A stretch of DNA of 13,616 nucleotides from Gemmatimonadota bacterium (GTDB taxonomy: Bacteria; Gemmatimonadota; Gemmatimonadetes; Gemmatimonadales; GWC2-71-9), in assembly GCA_016180765.1 (NCBI GenBank), contig JACPAP010000276.1:1-13616 (forward strand), read 5' to 3'. Numbering within the stretch: position 1 is the stretch's first letter; the number at the start of each line of letters is the position of its first letter. Shown one piece after another: positions 13,291 through 13,616 of this stretch. The position numbers and the translations under genes were made by a program. The notes beneath the pieces are model-generated. The model was given only the letters and a program-made list of their open reading frames with translations. It was not told the DNA's origin and ran no database searches.

Positions 13291-13402
13291 ACCGCAGAGG
13301 ACGCAGAGAAAGAAAAGAGAGGACGCAGAGGGTCTGGTTGTGAAAGACCCCAACCCATCCCCTCTCTGCGGTCTCTCTGTTCCTCTCTGCGCCCTCTGCG
13401 GT
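13291..13402. repeat. CTCTGCG-type long inverted repeat between purM and ribD
   Basis: Imperfect inverted repeat with arms at 13291-13332 and 13360-13402. The outer 18 bases of the arms differ at only one position (plus-strand left arm ACCGCAGAGGACGCAGAG; reverse complement of the right arm ACCGCAGAGGGCGCAGAG). The inner parts are purine-rich and less well matched. Inside lies a perfect six-base stem, GGGTCT (13330-13335) with AGACCC (13345-13350). GAGGACGCAGAG occurs twice as a direct repeat (13297-13308 and 13319-13330). The strong purine/pyrimidine strand bias differs from the flanking genes. I recall similar GCAGAGG/CTCTGCG units as dispersed intergenic repeats in environmental bacterial genomes, but this is from memory. 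No run of T follows the hairpin on the transcribed strand, so it is not a classical terminator. The rest of the 13243-13432 gap shows no promoter I would defend. Confidence 0.8.
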
Positions 13403-13432
13403 AAATCCGCACGATCGTAGCCCTCCAGGGGA

Positions 13433-13616
13433 TCAGGCGAGCGTCACACCCTGCCCGCGCGTAACCTCCCCGATCACCCAGGTCTCCACGTTCGCGCGTC
13501 GCGCCGAGTCACGCACCGCGTCCGCATCACCCTCCGCGGCGATGGCGATCATCCCGACACCCATGTTGAACACGCGATCCATTTCATCCCGCGGGACCTC
13601 GCCGGCTTCCCCCAGC
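13433..13616 (-). CDS. purM: Phosphoribosylformylglycinamidine cyclo-ligase (AIR synthetase), C-terminal part
   Basis: The last 60 codons of a gene entering from the right edge. The translation LGEAGEVPRDEMDRVFNMGV then GMIAIAAEGDADAV, and the ending VETWVIGEVTRGQGVTLA, match the C-terminus of PurM. There, 'v...EM...FNmGiGm' is the most conserved late motif and 'a..iGev..g..gV' closes the protein. PurM performs the ATP-dependent cyclisation forming 5-aminoimidazole ribonucleotide in purine synthesis. The stop is at 13433. Purine synthesis supplies the GTP used by the riboflavin genes downstream, but the 190-base gap with a large hairpin suggests that purM and ribD belong to different transcription units. 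Confidence 0.92.
   Translation of the reverse strand, partial: LGEAGEVPRDEMDRVFNMGVGMIAIAAEGDADAVRDSARRANVETWVIGEVTRGQGVTLA

Noticed and set aside
13243..13353. N-terminal extension of RibD starting at 13353.
   Set aside because: The extra 37 residues are translated from the inverted-repeat element and gap; RibD homologues start close to the ATG at 13242.
13291..13402. CRISPR array.
   Set aside because: There are only two direct copies of a 12-base unit arranged within a large palindrome, no regular unique spacers and no cas genes.
13291..13402. Classical Rho-independent terminator for purM.
   Set aside because: The hairpin is far longer than typical and is not followed by a T-tract on the transcribed strand; it might still influence termination, but the sequence does not show it.

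Overview
The window is a dense, GC-rich bacterial chromosome segment. Every gene I can support lies on the minus strand, so transcription runs from the high-coordinate end (purM) to the low-coordinate end (a DUF151 gene). Very high GC at third codon positions creates long antisense shadow ORFs on the plus strand; none of them resembles a protein. The gene order hpf - hprK - mannose-type PTS IIA/IIB/IIC/IID - ptsH - ptsI - metK - ahcY - DUF151, next to nusB and a riboflavin block, suggests a Gram-negative environmental lineage such as Gemmatimonadota. Deltaproteobacteria have a comparable hprK/Man-PTS cluster. This assignment is inference from gene order and recalled family flavour only.

Layout in transcription order: the C-terminal 60 codons of purM (13616-13433); a 190-base gap holding a large CTCTGCG-type inverted repeat (13291-13402); riboflavin genes ribD (frameshifted and apparently internally deleted), ribE, a 184-base structured gap, ribBA and ribH; nusB; a GT4-type glycosyltransferase; short-form hpf; hprK; a complete Man-family PTS permease (IIA, IIB, IIC, IID); ptsH and ptsI; metK; ahcY; and the 5' part of a DUF151 (bifunctional nuclease family) gene cut by the window edge.

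From ribBA to ptsI almost every junction is an overlap or a gap of at most 5 bases (GTGA, ATGA and TGATG stop/start overlaps, TAACATG, TGACATG), which implies one translationally coupled transcript. RibA/RibB, RibD, RibH and RibE would together make riboflavin from GTP and ribulose 5-phosphate. PtsI, HPr and the IIABCD proteins form a full phosphorelay, and HprK would modify HPr at Ser48. MetK and AhcY make S-adenosylmethionine and clear S-adenosylhomocysteine.

The main oddities are: (1) metK has no ATG, GTG or TTG start that keeps its ATP-binding N-terminus, and a well-spaced Shine-Dalgarno points to an ATC codon; (2) ribD is broken in its reductase domain by a frameshift plus a missing segment of roughly 40-50 residues; (3) the only substantial gap in the rib block carries a 19-bp near-perfect inverted repeat enclosing further stems and does not match the FMN riboswitch; (4) a long dispersed-type hairpin sits between purM and ribD. 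I do not see a defence system, mobile element, CRISPR array, tRNA or rRNA. No stretch longer than 300 bases lacks a gene.
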